Shown here: one piece after another, positions 33,125-44,204 of the stretch
Layout of the letters: each line of letters opens with the position of its first letter
How positions within the stretch are numbered: position 1 is the stretch's first letter
From: Cepaea nemoralis
Taxonomy: Eukaryota > Mollusca > Gastropoda > Stylommatophora > Helicidae
Assembly (NCBI GenBank): GCA_014155875.1
Contig: JACEFZ010027071.1
Location: 134,001 to 198,000, forward strand
Direction of reading: 5' to 3'
Length of the DNA: 64,000 nucleotides
Position numbers and translations under genes: made by a program
Notes under the pieces: generated by a model
What the model was told of the DNA's origin: nothing
The model's database searches: none
The model's input: only the letters and a program-made list of their open reading frames with translations

Positions 33125-33285
33125 TGTGATGCTACCCGTGAACAGGAACCCGGATAACAAATGCAGGGTTGAGGACAGATGTGTCAGCCCAAAGCTGTAA
33201 ATATCAGAGGTCTGCTGTAAACAGACAATGCAACCACCATCCTACACCACGAAACTGAAATAGAGGAATCCACAATAGTGACAGG
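33125..33285 (+). mobile_element. R135 repeat, diverged copy
   Basis: GAACCCGGATAACAAATGC and GATGTGTCAGCCCAA, with CTGCTGTAAACAGACAATGC, match the R135 repeat with several gaps. A C-rich run follows at 33,291-33,310. Confidence 0.55.
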
Positions 33286-33739
33286 ACACATCCCCCCCCC
33301 CCACCCCCCCCAAAAAAAATAAAAATTCATCTCTGGTGTTCATTCAAAACTCATCAAATAGGTACCAGAGAGGATGCAAGCTGAGAATTAACAGCCAAAA
33401 TAACATTAAAGAAATGGAATGAACACAAAACAGAACTAGGAAACTTGACGAAATGGAAAGCACTGACACATACAATCGAACTTTTCAACCAAAGTCTTCA
33501 TTAACAAAAATGAAACAATATTTAGCTAGAAAACATCACAATTGTAGACAAAAAAATCCACTTGTTACAACAACGGTGAATACAAACAAATTGAAATAAG
33601 ATTAAAGACATATTTGATGCTAGCAGAGATTATGAAACCAGAAACCCCATCAAGACAGAAATCAACAAGTTAAAGAAGTAGCAAGTGAATCTCTATAGAG
33701 AACATCAGGTCCTAAAGGAACAACAGCCACATGAACAAA

Positions 33740-33900
33740 GCGTTGAGTCAAGTTGAGTCAATAACCGACATTACAGCACTCGGAGAGCCACCCTACGAGA
33801 ATACAAAACAGCTGTAACCCAGTTCACCAACCAAGGACAGGCTCTCTTCTTCATAACAGCATACATCAAAATAAAATGAGAGTGTACTATTGCAAAGACA
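33740..33900 (-). mobile_element. LINE 3'-end scrap with GAGTCAA tail
   Basis: TTGAGTCAAGTTGAGTCAAT followed by CCGACATTACAGCACTCGG is the complement of the LINE ends seen at 31,258 and 26,800. The flanking 33,785-33,880 segment matches 27,590-27,680 in reverse. Confidence 0.55.
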
Positions 33901-33984
33901 CCACATATACTGTGCTGCATGTTAAAATATCATACACAGTATCATGTCTGGGACACTGAAATAACTTGGTCATATTAAACATCC

Positions 33985-34112
33985 CAGCCCGAGAAGGTTA
34001 ACCCGGTCAACAATACCCGCAGAAGTCGGATGTGTCGGCCTAAGGGCGCAAATAAACTAGGCACAACACAATTACATCTGAAAAATCACTCCGGATGAAC
34101 GCAGCAGAAGAA
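33985..34112 (+). mobile_element. R135 repeat
   Basis: CCCGAGAAGGTTAACCCGG to GGATGAACGCAGCAGAAGAA, close to the copy at 11,272-11,412. Confidence 0.7.
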
Positions 34113-34194
34113 GAAACATCCCAGTGGTTTGGAATGAACAGTGATAGAGGGTATGGTCCCAGGGAGAAAAGGCAGGGGTTGACAAAGCAAGAAG

Positions 34195-34275
34195 AGTTGA
34201 GTTGAGCTAAGTAACGACATCACTGCACTCAGGACATTCCTACACACGCTCCGTCTCCTCGTTCAACAAGATGAA
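34195..34275 (-). mobile_element. LINE 3'-end scrap
   Basis: GAGTTGAGTTGAGCTAAG is an iterated tail, followed by the complement of the family end (ACGACATCACTGCACTCAGG). Confidence 0.55.
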
Positions 34276-34555
34276 CACAGTAAATTGCAGACATCTTGGG
34301 CATGACAATGCATAATTCAGTAGAACTGACAAAGGATACAGAATCTTTCCAGCAGGCCGTGATGACAGCAATAATCCAATATTCTGCTAAGGACCACATG
34401 AATGCTGATGCTGACCTTTAGTACGTTCAGACCAAATGTAAATGGTAAAATAGCATGCTATGCATTTCTTGATATATACGAACAATTCCTGATCATCTGG
34501 TGCATTGATTGAGACAGAAGAAGTTAATATCCACGCTCTATTACTGCATTATGTA

Positions 34556-34684
34556 ACATCAGACACAGAAGCATACACCCCTTGATGTGGTAGAGGAAAC
34601 ATCAGACACAGAAGCATACACCCCATGATGTGGTAGAGGAAACATCAGACACAGAAGCAGACACCCCTTGATGTGGTAGAAGGG
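34556..34684. repeat. 43-bp minisatellite, three units
   Basis: ACATCAGACACAGAAGCATA followed by CACCCCTTGATGTGGTAGAG is repeated three times with two or three substitutions. Confidence 0.85.
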
Positions 34685-34924
34685 TATACCTGCTCCAATG
34701 ACTTCGAGTATTATACCAATGGTAGGACCTCCCATGTCAGACAGGTCAAGGGATAGGGACCAGATGAAACCATACACAAACCTTCTTCCTTTAAGGTAGA
34801 CTGGGGACAGACAAGGGCGAGAGAAAACACATTCAGAAAAATGCTTGTCAAAGTCTGATGTGCAGAGCCACAGGCTTGATAAAACAGTGCAATGCAACTC
34901 AATGATAATGAGGAACATACATAC

Positions 34925-35069
34925 CTGTGCTGTCGAGTAAGTCAGAGTTATAGCGAAGTAAAAGTTTGCAGTTGGCACTGCCAGCAAAGATCCACAGATG
35001 GTACAGGATAGGGGCCAGGACCATGCAGGTGACGAACATCCCGGCCGACGACCAAGGTATTGCGTAAAT
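34925..35069 (-). CDS. PIGU: PIGU penultimate coding exon, two frameshifts
   Basis: The exon is bounded by CAG (35,070-35,072) and GTATGT. It encodes the PIG-U segment from YLRNTLV, through FVTCMVLAPILYHLWIFAG and SAN, to NFYFAITLTYSTAQ. These three stretches lie in three different frames: one extra base falls near the GGG run (35,040-35,042) and one in the AAA run (34,965-34,967). Discounting both, the exon would give 48 residues, joining the previous exon in phase 1 and the next in phase 0. Conserved residues and splice sites are intact, so homopolymer assembly errors are more likely than true decay, but a pseudogene cannot be excluded. Confidence 0.85.
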
Positions 35070-35099
35070 CTGAAACAACAGGTACTACTCGTTATCATC

Positions 35100-35290
35100 T
35101 GTTAGCAGTGAATAACAAGTGGCAAAAGAATCAGCATGTCTGCCTCACAAATTCCAGGATGTATGTTCAATCCTCGGTAAGGATGGTAGCCTGGAAAATT
35201 TTTAGCATGTATACTACATAACGACTGCTTTGGCAAGCGGCCTTTATTCTTCAGCCTGGTGAAATACTCTACTGACATACTTCAGCAATG
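35100..35290 (+). mobile_element. tRNA-like SINE fragment
   Basis: AAGTGGCAAAAGAATCAGCA and GTATGTTCAATCCTCGG have the spacing of A-box and B-box sequences. The rest is unlike S1. It lies just upstream of the PIGU exon in antisense orientation. Confidence 0.45.
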
Positions 35291-35825
35291 ATACAAATGC
35301 TACAGTGATAACACACGGAAGTTGTTAGCAGCCTTAATGCCACCATTGTTCTCCTGCCCTCTGTCCCCACTACAGCATAAGGCCCTCGACTAACTCACAC
35401 TAAGCTGTCCTATCTTCTGTTACCTCCTGCAGCTTCTTCCAAATCTTACCAATAATATTCATCTCTGTTTCTAAGTCTCTTATCCGTGTATCTATATGTC
35501 TTCCTCTATTTCATTCGCCCTGTAGGTTCCAGAAAAGAACTTTCAGGTTAGACTATAATCAGTCTTTCCTCAATGTGTGTCCTTTCCAGCTCCAGCGTCT
35601 TTCTCTCATCTCTTGGTTCACTGGAATCTGTCTAGTTCTCTCCATAAGCTCCCCATGAGTGATTCAGTCATCCATTTAAGTCTGTCTATTCTGTGCAAGC
35701 AGGGGCCAATGAATGTTTGTGGTCAATGAATGTTTGTAGTTTACTAGTATCTGTTTCAGTCATTTAATGCTATCATCACATAACTATTTACTGAAATCAT
35801 TTATGGAATACAAATACTGACATGT
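35291..35825. other. PIGU intron, probable LINE debris
   Basis: CTCTGTCCCCACTACAGC and TCTTCCAAATCTTACC segments look like complements of LINE coding sequence, but no clear motif is left. Confidence 0.3.
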
Positions 35826-36075
35826 TGGAGGTGTGATGGCATAGTAGTTAGAGCACTTGCTGATTGCGACTGTCAGTAAAGCCTTTTCACACCATGAGGC
35901 ATACTGGGTTAATTCTGCTAGCACTATATATTTTTTCCAATTGGCACTCAATGGTTATCAAAATGATAAGTAAAGGACCCTTGTACATGTCTTGAGGTAT
36001 ATAGTGTAGATGTGCTACTACATAACTGTATAGTCCAATTGGCCTTAACAGTTGCGGTATGCCACGGTCTAAAGT
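35826..36075 (+). mobile_element. tRNA-like SINE, S2-like
   Basis: GTGTGATGGCATAGTAGTTA GAGC resembles a tRNA A-box region. The 3' part (AAGTAAAGGACCCTTGTACA, then GTATATAGTG) matches 6,695-6,775. Confidence 0.5.
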
Positions 36076-36320
36076 AGAAGACTGGTGGGTCAGTTTGCTT
36101 GTTAAAGAAGATTAATCTGTTCTCTTCCTGTCAGTCCAGCAGTTTCTCTCCTCTCTGGTCCATGTGATCATAGCTCCAGTTCTGAGAGTGGCTGTTACAA
36201 TCTCCATACACTATAATTTTATTTCTTTTGTTGGGGTTTAATTTAATGCCTGAGGGCGGTCACTTGGACAGTGGCAGTTAATCAGATGAAATTCTGTATT
36301 TTCTGTCTTGAGTTTAAGAG

Positions 36321-39300
36321 TCTGATACTCTGTCCCTTCCATATATACTTCAATATCTGATACTCTGTCCCTTCCATATATACTTCAATATCTGATACTC
36401 TGTCCCTTCCATATATACTCAATTTCTGATACTCTGTCCCTTCCATATATACTTCAATTTCTGATACTCTGTCCCTTCCATATATACTTCAATTTCTGAT
36501 ACTCTGTCCCTTCCATATATACTTCAATATCTGATACTCTGTCCCTTCCATATATACTTCAATATCTGATACTCTGTCCCTTCCATATATACTTCAATTT
36601 CTGATACTCTGTCCCTTCCATATATACTTCAATATCTGATACTCTGTCCCTTCCATATATACTTCAATTTCTGATACTCTGTCCCTTCCATATATACTTC
36701 AATATCTGATACTCTGTCCCTTCCATATATACTTCAATTTCTGATACTCTGTCCCTTCCATATATACTTCAATTTCTGATACTCTGTCCCTTCCATATAT
36801 ACTTCAATTTCTGATACTCTGTCCCTTCCATATATACTTCAATTTCTGATACTCTGTCCCTTCCATATATACTTCAATATCTGATACTCTGTCCCTTCCA
36901 TATATACTTCAATTTCTGATACTCTGTCCCTTCCATATATACTTCAATTTCTGATACTCTGTCCCTTCCATATATACTTCAATATCTGATACTCTGTCCC
37001 TTCCATATATACTTCAATTCTGATACTCTGTCCCCTTCCATATATACTTCAATATCTGATACTCTGTCCCTTCCATATATACTTCAATATCTGATACTCT
37101 GTCCCTTCCATATATACTTCAATTTCTGATACTCTGTCCCTCTCCATATATACTTCAATATCTGATTACTCTGTCCCTTCCATATATACTTCAATATCTG
37201 ATACTCTGTCCCTTCCATATATACTTCAATTTCTGATACTCTGTCCCTTCCATATATACTTCAATTTCTGATACTCTGTCCCTTCCATATATACTTCAAT
37301 ATCTGATACTCTGTCCCTTCCATATATACTTCAATTTCTGATACTCTGTCCCTTCCATATATACTTCAATTTCTGATACTCTGTCCCTTCCATATATACT
37401 CAATTTCTGATACTCTGTCCCTTCCATATATACTTCAATTTCGGATACTCAGGTCCCTTCCATATATACGTCAAATATTGATACTCTGTCCTTCCATATA
37501 TACTTCAATATCTGATAACTCTGTCCCTTCTCAATATATACTTCAATATCTGATACTCATGTCCCCTTCCCATATATACTTCAATATCTGATACTCTGTC
37601 CCTTCCATATATACTTCAATGTCTGATACTCTGTCCCTTCCATATATATTCAATATCTGATACTCTGTCCCTTCCAATATATACTTCAATTTCTGATACT
37701 CTGTCCCTTCCATATATACTTCAATATCTGATACTCTGTCCCTTCCATAATACTTCAATTCTGATACTCTGTCCCTTCCATATATACTTCATATCTGATA
37801 CTCTGTCCCTTCCATATATACTTCAATTTCTGATACTCTGTCCCTTCCATATATACTTCAATATCTGATACTCTGTCCCCTTCCATATATACTTCAATTT
37901 CTGATACTCTGTCCCTTCCATATATACTTCAATTTCTGATACTCTGTCCCTTCCATATATACTTCAATTTCTGATACTCTGTCCCTTCCATATATACTTC
38001 AATATTCTGATACTCTGTCCCTTCCATATATACTTCAATATCTGATACTCTGTCCCTTCCATATATACTTCAATATCTGATACTCTGTCCTTCCATATAT
38101 ACTTCAATTTCTGATACTCTGTCCTTCCATATATACTTCAATATCTGATACTCTGTCCCTTCCATATATACTTCAATTTCTGATACTCTGTACCCTTCCA
38201 TATATACTTCAATATCTGATACTCCTGTCCTTCCATATATACTTCAATATCTGATACTCTGTCCCTTCCATATATACTTCAATTTCTGATACTCTGTCCC
38301 GTCCATATATACTTCATATTCTGATACTCTGTCCCTTCCATATATACTTCAATTATCTGATTACTCTGTCCCTTCCATATATACTTCAATTTCTGATACT
38401 CTGTCCCTTCCATATAGACTTCAATATCTGATACTCTGTCCCTTCCACTATATACTTCAATTTCTGATACTCTGGTCCCTTCCCTATATACTCAATTTCT
38501 GATACTCTGTCCCTTCCATATATACTTCCAATTTTCTGATACTCTGTCCCTTCCATATATACTTCAATTTCTGATACTCTGTCCCTTCCATATATACTTC
38601 AATATCTGATACTCTGTCCCTTCCATATATACTTCATATCTGATACTCTGTCCCTTCCATATATACTTCAATATCTGATACTCTGTCCTTCCATATATAC
38701 TTCAATATCTGATACTCTGTCCCTTCCATATATACTTCAATATCTGATACTCTGTCCCTTCCATATATACTTCAATATCTGATACTCTGGTCCCTTCCAT
38801 ATATACTTCAATATCTGATACTCTGTCCCCTTCCATATATACTTCAATTTCTGATACTCTGTCCCCTTCCATATATACTTCAATATCTGATACTCTGTCC
38901 TTCCATATATACTTCAATTCTGATACTCTGTCCCTTCCATATATACTTCAATATCTGATACTCTGTCCCTTCCATATATACTTCAATTTCTGATACTCTG
39001 TCCCTTCCATATATACTTCAATATCTGATACTCTGTCCCTTCCATATATACTTCAATTTCTGATACTCTGTCCCTTCCATATATACTTCAATATCTGATA
39101 CTCTGTCCCTTCCATATATACTTCAATTTCTGATACTCTGTCCCTTCCATATATACTTCAATTTCTGATACTCTGTCCCTTCCATATATACTTCAATTTC
39201 TGATACTCTGTCCCTTCCATATATACTTCAATTTCTGATACTCTGTCCCTTCCATATATACTTCAATTTCTGATACTCTGTCCCTTCTATATATACTTCA

Positions 39301-39758
39301 ATATCTGATACTCTGTCCCTTCCATATATACTTCAATTTCTGATACTCTGTCCCTTCCATATATACTTCAATTTCTGATACTCTGTCCCTTCCATATATA
39401 CTTCAATTTCTGATACTCTGTCCCTTCCATATATACTTCAATATCTGATACTCTGTTCCCTTCCATATATACTTCAATTTCTGATACTCTGTCCCTTCCA
39501 TATATACTTCAATATCTGATACTCTGTCCCTTCCATATATACTTCAATTTCTGATACTCTGTCCCTTCCATATATACTTCAATATCTGATACTCTGTCCC
39601 TTCCATATATACTTCAATTTCTGATACTCTGTCCCTTCCATATATACTTCAATTTCTGATACTCTGTCCCTTCCATATATACTTCAATTTCTGATACTCT
39701 GTCCCTTCCATATATACTTCAATTTCTGATACTCTGTCCCTTCCATATATACTTCAAT
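36321..39758. repeat. Satellite A: 35-bp tandem array, about 98 units
   Basis: The unit is TCTGATACTCTGTCCCTTCC followed by ATATATACTTCAATW. The last base alternates A or T in an irregular pattern. Units are almost identical in 36,321-37,010 and 38,940-39,758. In between, single-base insertions and deletions are frequent while substitutions stay rare. The array lies in the PIGU intron between 41,129 and 35,069 and is unrelated in sequence to satellite B. Confidence 0.95.
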
Positions 39759-40325
39759 CTTGCATGCGATGATATTATTATTTACAAAAGTTTCCACTGT
39801 ATTTATGAATTGCATCCTGATTGCTGTGGTACGCCTGCAGGCTGGTTGCCTTTGTCTTCAGCACCTTGTTTGTGTGCTGGGGTAGACTGGTCTTACCCAA
39901 GTTTAGACATGTAGACTGCATATATAGTGCAGTCTGGTAAACTGGTAAAACACACAAAAGGTTCACATTACACTTATCACCAGTTGTACAATGACATAGC
40001 AATCAATAAAATACACGTATGGTTCACATGTGCACAATGACATAACAATAAATAAAACAACATGTATACTGCTCACACAACAAGTGCTCCCTTCTACAAG
40101 AACACAATAATGAATAGAACAGCACACTTAATGCTGTTAGAATCTGAAATCAAATGTGACTTGGCATAAAAGAGAACCTGATTGTTTCAACGAATAAATC
40201 ACAAACACGTAAAGTGGAACTGGTCAGCATTACAAAACCACAATCGTATGTGACCAAATGAGGAACACGTGAGAACAGGCAACATATTCTTAGCGGGAAT
40301 GAGCATCTTTTGTATAAGTGTTGGG
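39759..40325. other. PIGU intron, nothing recognised
   Basis: Loosely repeated phrases such as ACACAATAATGAATAGAAC and ACAATGACATAACAATAAAT occur at 39,960-40,120. No gene or known element. Confidence 0.4.
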
Positions 40326-40329
40326 TTGC

Positions 40330-40600
40330 TGATGTCATAAGACGATGGATTAGCTCTACGAGGGACAGCCTATCTTCTTCAATGCTTCTCTTCTCATAAC
40401 ATGATCAAAGACCGCTGTTTGTCTCTTTCTTACAATTGTGTATAATGTTCTACTTTCACTCTTCTAGACAATTGTTGTTAGTTATGCTGACTGTCCAAAG
40501 TATTCTCTACCTTTGATCTGGTTCAATACCTAAGGACTTGGGAAGATACTGTGGTGATTTACTCTTGCCTACCACATTCACCTAGGAATATACTAGCCTT
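40330..40600 (-). mobile_element. LINE ORF2 C-terminal fragment (RTE-like)
   Basis: CAATGCTTCTCTTCTCATAA, CTGTTTGTCTCTTTCTTACA and TATAATGTTCTACTTTC match the fragments at 44,205-44,700 and 48,035-48,540, complementing the coding region for the late ORF2 sequence. Confidence 0.6.
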
Positions 40601-40794
40601 GCCTTTGATAGCAATTTCCAACTGTCAAGATAAATGAGTGTCCTGCTTTGATCAGCTGCAGAGATGTTAACTTATACCAGTGGCTACTCAGACCCCTGGT
40701 GCTGCATTTGCCACAAAGCTGTACACTACCTAATCTCCCTCACAAGAAGATGCAGTTGGCAGTTTCCCTTCATCAAATATGAGACCATAATGGC

Positions 40795-40935
40795 CTTTCT
40801 CTTCTTCTTTCGTTCACTTGAAATATGTCTATAACTGCAATGCTGTCTCTTGTATGAATTTAACTGTCTTTTTCAGTTCACACAGCGGTTCATAGAGCTT
40901 ATCTTCCACTGTCGTCTCTCTAGGCCACTTCCTCA
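40795..40935 (-). mobile_element. LINE 3'-end fragment
   Basis: CTTCTTCTTTCGTTCACTTG, CTCTTGTATGAATTTAACTG and CACTGTCGTCTCTCTAGGCC are complements of the LINE end at 8,935-9,200. Confidence 0.65.
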
Positions 40936-41128
40936 TAATCTCCTGTACTTTTTAGAGAACAAGGCTGCAACAGAAAATGTCTGTTGAAATCTGATGTACT
41001 GGGCCATAGGCTTGATGAAACAGTGCAGCAGTAACTAGGTTTATGGTGGCAATTTCATGCACTCAAAACAAAATAATGAGTACTCCTTATCCATCTACAA
41101 ATATAATGCATAAGAAAAGAATACTCAC

Positions 41129-41253
41129 AAGAAAATGTATGCTTCCACAGGGGCAGCAAGCTAAAATAGAGGGCAGCATCAGCATAGCTGGGATATGACT
41201 TAAATATGGCGGTCAGTACCAGGAGAATGTACATCAGGAACACTGGTTTCTCT
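41129..41253 (-). CDS. PIGU: PIGU internal coding exon
   Basis: Between a CCACAG acceptor (41,254-41,259) and a GTGAGT donor, 125 bases encode EKPVFLMYILLVLTAIFKSY, then PSYADAALYFSLLPLWKHTFS. IFKSYP and ALYFSLLPLW are conserved PIG-U features within hydrophobic membrane segments. It enters in phase 2 and leaves in phase 1, matching both neighbouring exons. No frameshift. Satellite B begins about 16 bases upstream of its acceptor. Confidence 0.9.
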
Positions 41254-41269
41254 CTGTGGACAATAGTCA

Positions 41270-43147
41270 CACACAGATTGCACACATTATAATGCAGATA
41301 CGCTATCACAGTGTGCACACATTATAATACAGATACACTATCACAGAATGCACACATTATAATACAGATCAACTTATCTAGAATGCAGACATTATAATAC
41401 AGATAAACATATCTAGAATGCAGACATTATAATACACATAAACATATCTAGAAAGCAGACATTACAAAACATATAAACTATCCTAGAAAGCAGACATTAC
41501 AATACACATAAACTATCCTAGAAAGCAGACATTACAATACATATAAACTATCCTAGAAAGCAGACATTATAATACACATAAACTATCCTAGAAAGCAGAC
41601 ATTACAATACATATAAACTATCCTAGAAAGCAGACATTATAATACACATAAACTATCCTAGAAAGTAGATATTATGATACAAATAAACTATCCTAGAAAG
41701 CAGACATTACAATACACATAAACTATCCTAGAAAGCAGACATTACAATACACATAAACTATCCTAGAAAGCAGACATTATAATACACATAAACTATCCTA
41801 AATAGTAGATATTATGATACAAATAAACTATCCTAGAAAGCAGACATTACAATACACATAAACTATCCTAGAAAGCAGACATTACAATACACATAAACTA
41901 TCTTAGAAAGCAGACATTACAATACACATAAACTATCCTAGAAAGCAGACATTATAATACACATAAACTATCCTAGAAAGTAGATATTATGATACAAATA
42001 AACTATCCTAGAAAGCAGACATTACAATACACATAAACTATCCTAGAAAGCAGACATTACAATACACATAAACTATCCTAGAAAGCAGACATTATAATAC
42101 ACATAAACTATCCTAGAAAGTAGATATTATGATACAAATAAACTATCCTAGAAAGCAGACATTACAATACACATAAACTATCCTAGAAAGCAGACATTAC
42201 AATACACATAAACTATCCTAGAAAGCAGACATTACAATACACATAAACTATCCTAGAAAGCAGACATTATAATACACATAAACTATCCTAGAAAGTAGAT
42301 ATTATGATACAAATAAACTATCCTAGAAAGCAGACATTACAATACACATAAACTATCCTAGAAAGCAGACATTACAATACACATAAACTATCCTAGAAAG
42401 TAGACATTATAATACACATAAACTATCCTAGAAAGTAGACATTATAATACACATAAACTATCCTAGAAAGCAGACGTTATAATACACATAAACTATCCTA
42501 GAAAGTAGATATTATGATACAAATAAACTATCCTAGAAAGCAGACATTATAATACACATAAACTATCCTAGAAAGCAGACATTACAATACACATAAACTA
42601 TCCTAGAAAGTAGACATTATAATACACATAAACTATCCTAGAAAGCAGACATTACAATACACATAAACTATCCTAGAAAGTAGACATTATAATACACATA
42701 AACTATCCTAGAAAGCAGATATTACAATACACATAAACTATCCTAGAAAGTAGACATTATAATACACATAAACTATCCTAGAAAGCAGACGTTATAATAC
42801 ACATAAACTATCCTAGAAAGTAGATATTATGATACAAATAAACTATCCTAGAAAGCAGACATTATAATACACATAAACTATCCTAGAAAGCAGACATTAC
42901 AATACACATAAACTATCCTAGAAAGTAGACATTATAATACACATAAACTATCCTAGAAAGCAGACATTACAATACACATAAACTATCCTAGAAAGTAGAC
43001 ATTATAATACACATAAACTATCCTAGAAAGCAGATATTACAATACACATAAACTATCCTAGAAAGCAAACATTATAATACACATAACCTATCCTAGAAAG
43101 CAGACATTATAATACACATAACCTATCCTAGAAAGCAGACATTATAA
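41270..43147. repeat. Satellite B: 35-bp tandem array, about 54 units
   Basis: The unit is AACTATCCTAGAAAGCAGAC followed by ATTACAATACACATA. Units nearest the PIGU exon (41,270-41,460) are the most diverged. A variant unit TAGATATTATGATACAAAT recurs every 140-315 bp. A nine-unit, 315-bp block at 42,471-42,785 is repeated from 42,786. The array fills most of the intron between two PIGU exons. Confidence 0.95.
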
Positions 43148-43184
43148 GGATAAACATACATAGAATGCCTAAAGTAACTAGAAG

Positions 43185-43455
43185 GAGTCGCAGCAGCGTA
43201 ATGGCAAGACATGAACCTGCTGACCTGATGGTCATCGGTTCAATCTGTGGCTGGGCAGATTCAGATTTTTTACAACTGACCCGGGCTTCCAGGTTAACCC
43301 GGCCTAAAATGGGTACCAAGAATGTCCCAGAAGGTCAAGGTGGCCCGTGTGATAAGGACCACATCACCCACCTAGTGCCCAGTGGTCTCTAAAAATATGG
43401 GTCGAGCACCATGTGTCCATTGTGCTTTAAGATGTGTGAAAAAATTTGCTTTTAA
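43185..43455 (+). mobile_element. tRNA-derived SINE, S2-like
   Basis: GTCGCAGCAGCGTAATGGCA and ATCGGTTCAATCTGTGGC give A-box and B-box-like strings. The body has CTAAAATGGGTACCAAGAA and CCTAGTGCCCAGTGGTCTC. It ends in an A-rich tract near 43,437-43,470. Confidence 0.65.
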
Positions 43456-43790
43456 AAATAAAAAAAATCTAGAATGCCGACATTATACAACAATCTTTAA
43501 CAAAGTTTGTAGTCATTTAGTCATCATTTTCTGTTAAGCATCTGACTGGCAAAATATTATGACATTTTTTCATAATCCATGGCCTTAGGGAGTGTTTACA
43601 AAATAGGTTGCTCTCTTGTCTATGTCATAAGTGTAACATTATACGGCGGAACTTTGGGGTTTGTTGATTAAGGTTTCTTGAAAACAAATGCATCACACAC
43701 CGATCTCATCTAGAGAACAAGAAAACATACACACAAAATAAATACTACAAATAAAATATTCCACTAGTATTTTCTATACCATAAATAGAG
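43456..43790. other. PIGU intron, nothing recognised
   Basis: AT-rich sequence leading up to the donor side of the exon at 43,801. Confidence 0.4.
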
Positions 43791-43800
43791 AAGAACTTAC

Positions 43801-43944
43801 GCAAACTTGACAGCAAGTGGAACTGTATACACAATGGCATTCAGCTGGAACACACACACAAAGAAAGTCCGGAAGTGGTCAAACATCTCAGTAAAGAAGT
43901 ACCAGAATACCCCAGTGTTGGGTGTCAGGTCTGGAACACTAAGT
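43801..43944 (-). CDS. PIGU: PIGU internal coding exon
   Basis: After a TTTCAG acceptor, 144 bases encode [20 protein letters not shown], then [20 protein letters not shown] and VPLAVKF, followed by a GTAAG donor. DLTPNxGxFWYFFxEMF is the strongest PIG-U signature in this window. The FFVCVFQ segment is hydrophobic and membrane-embedded in the family. It enters and leaves in phase 2, consistent with both neighbours. Confidence 0.95.
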
Positions 43945-44204
43945 CTGAAATCAGATGATTAAGTTCATATGGTAAGACCATCAACACATAACATGCCCCA
44001 AAACATTGGTGTTTCTTCCATTGATTTTGCAAGCAAACTGGAATAATTAATTATTGGCCCCTGCTGCTGGACAATTTACTGGCTCAAATTGCTGTGTCAG
44101 ATGGTCAGAAATAGAACAATTTTGATTATTGGTGCTCGCTGCAGATTATTTGTCTGCTAGTTATTTCAGATCTGTCTCTGGTGTTATAGATCACCTCTGA
44201 TGAT

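Larger units (their letters stand above)
30667..34924 (-). other. PIGU intron holding dispersed repeats
   Basis: The interval between the last two PIGU coding exons, about 4.26 kb. It contains LINE ends, R135 copies and a triplicated 43-bp unit, listed separately. No other host gene is seen. A GC-rich piece at 31,800-31,980 looks repeat-derived but was not classified. Confidence 0.7.

Noticed and set aside
34559..34902. Continuation of PIGU in the open frame downstream of 34,925
   Set aside because: A GTATGT donor ends the exon at 34,925, and the proper final segment (YLRREYDL) is found at 30,550-30,663.
37543..38917. Minus-strand frames with repeated YMEGTEYQILK-like peptides
   Set aside because: A 35-bp unit cannot keep one frame; these are chance openings in satellite A.
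36321..39758. Regular 35-bp repeats resembling a CRISPR array
   Set aside because: There are no unique spacers; units are head to tail without gaps, and the surroundings are animal DNA with spliced exons and SINEs.
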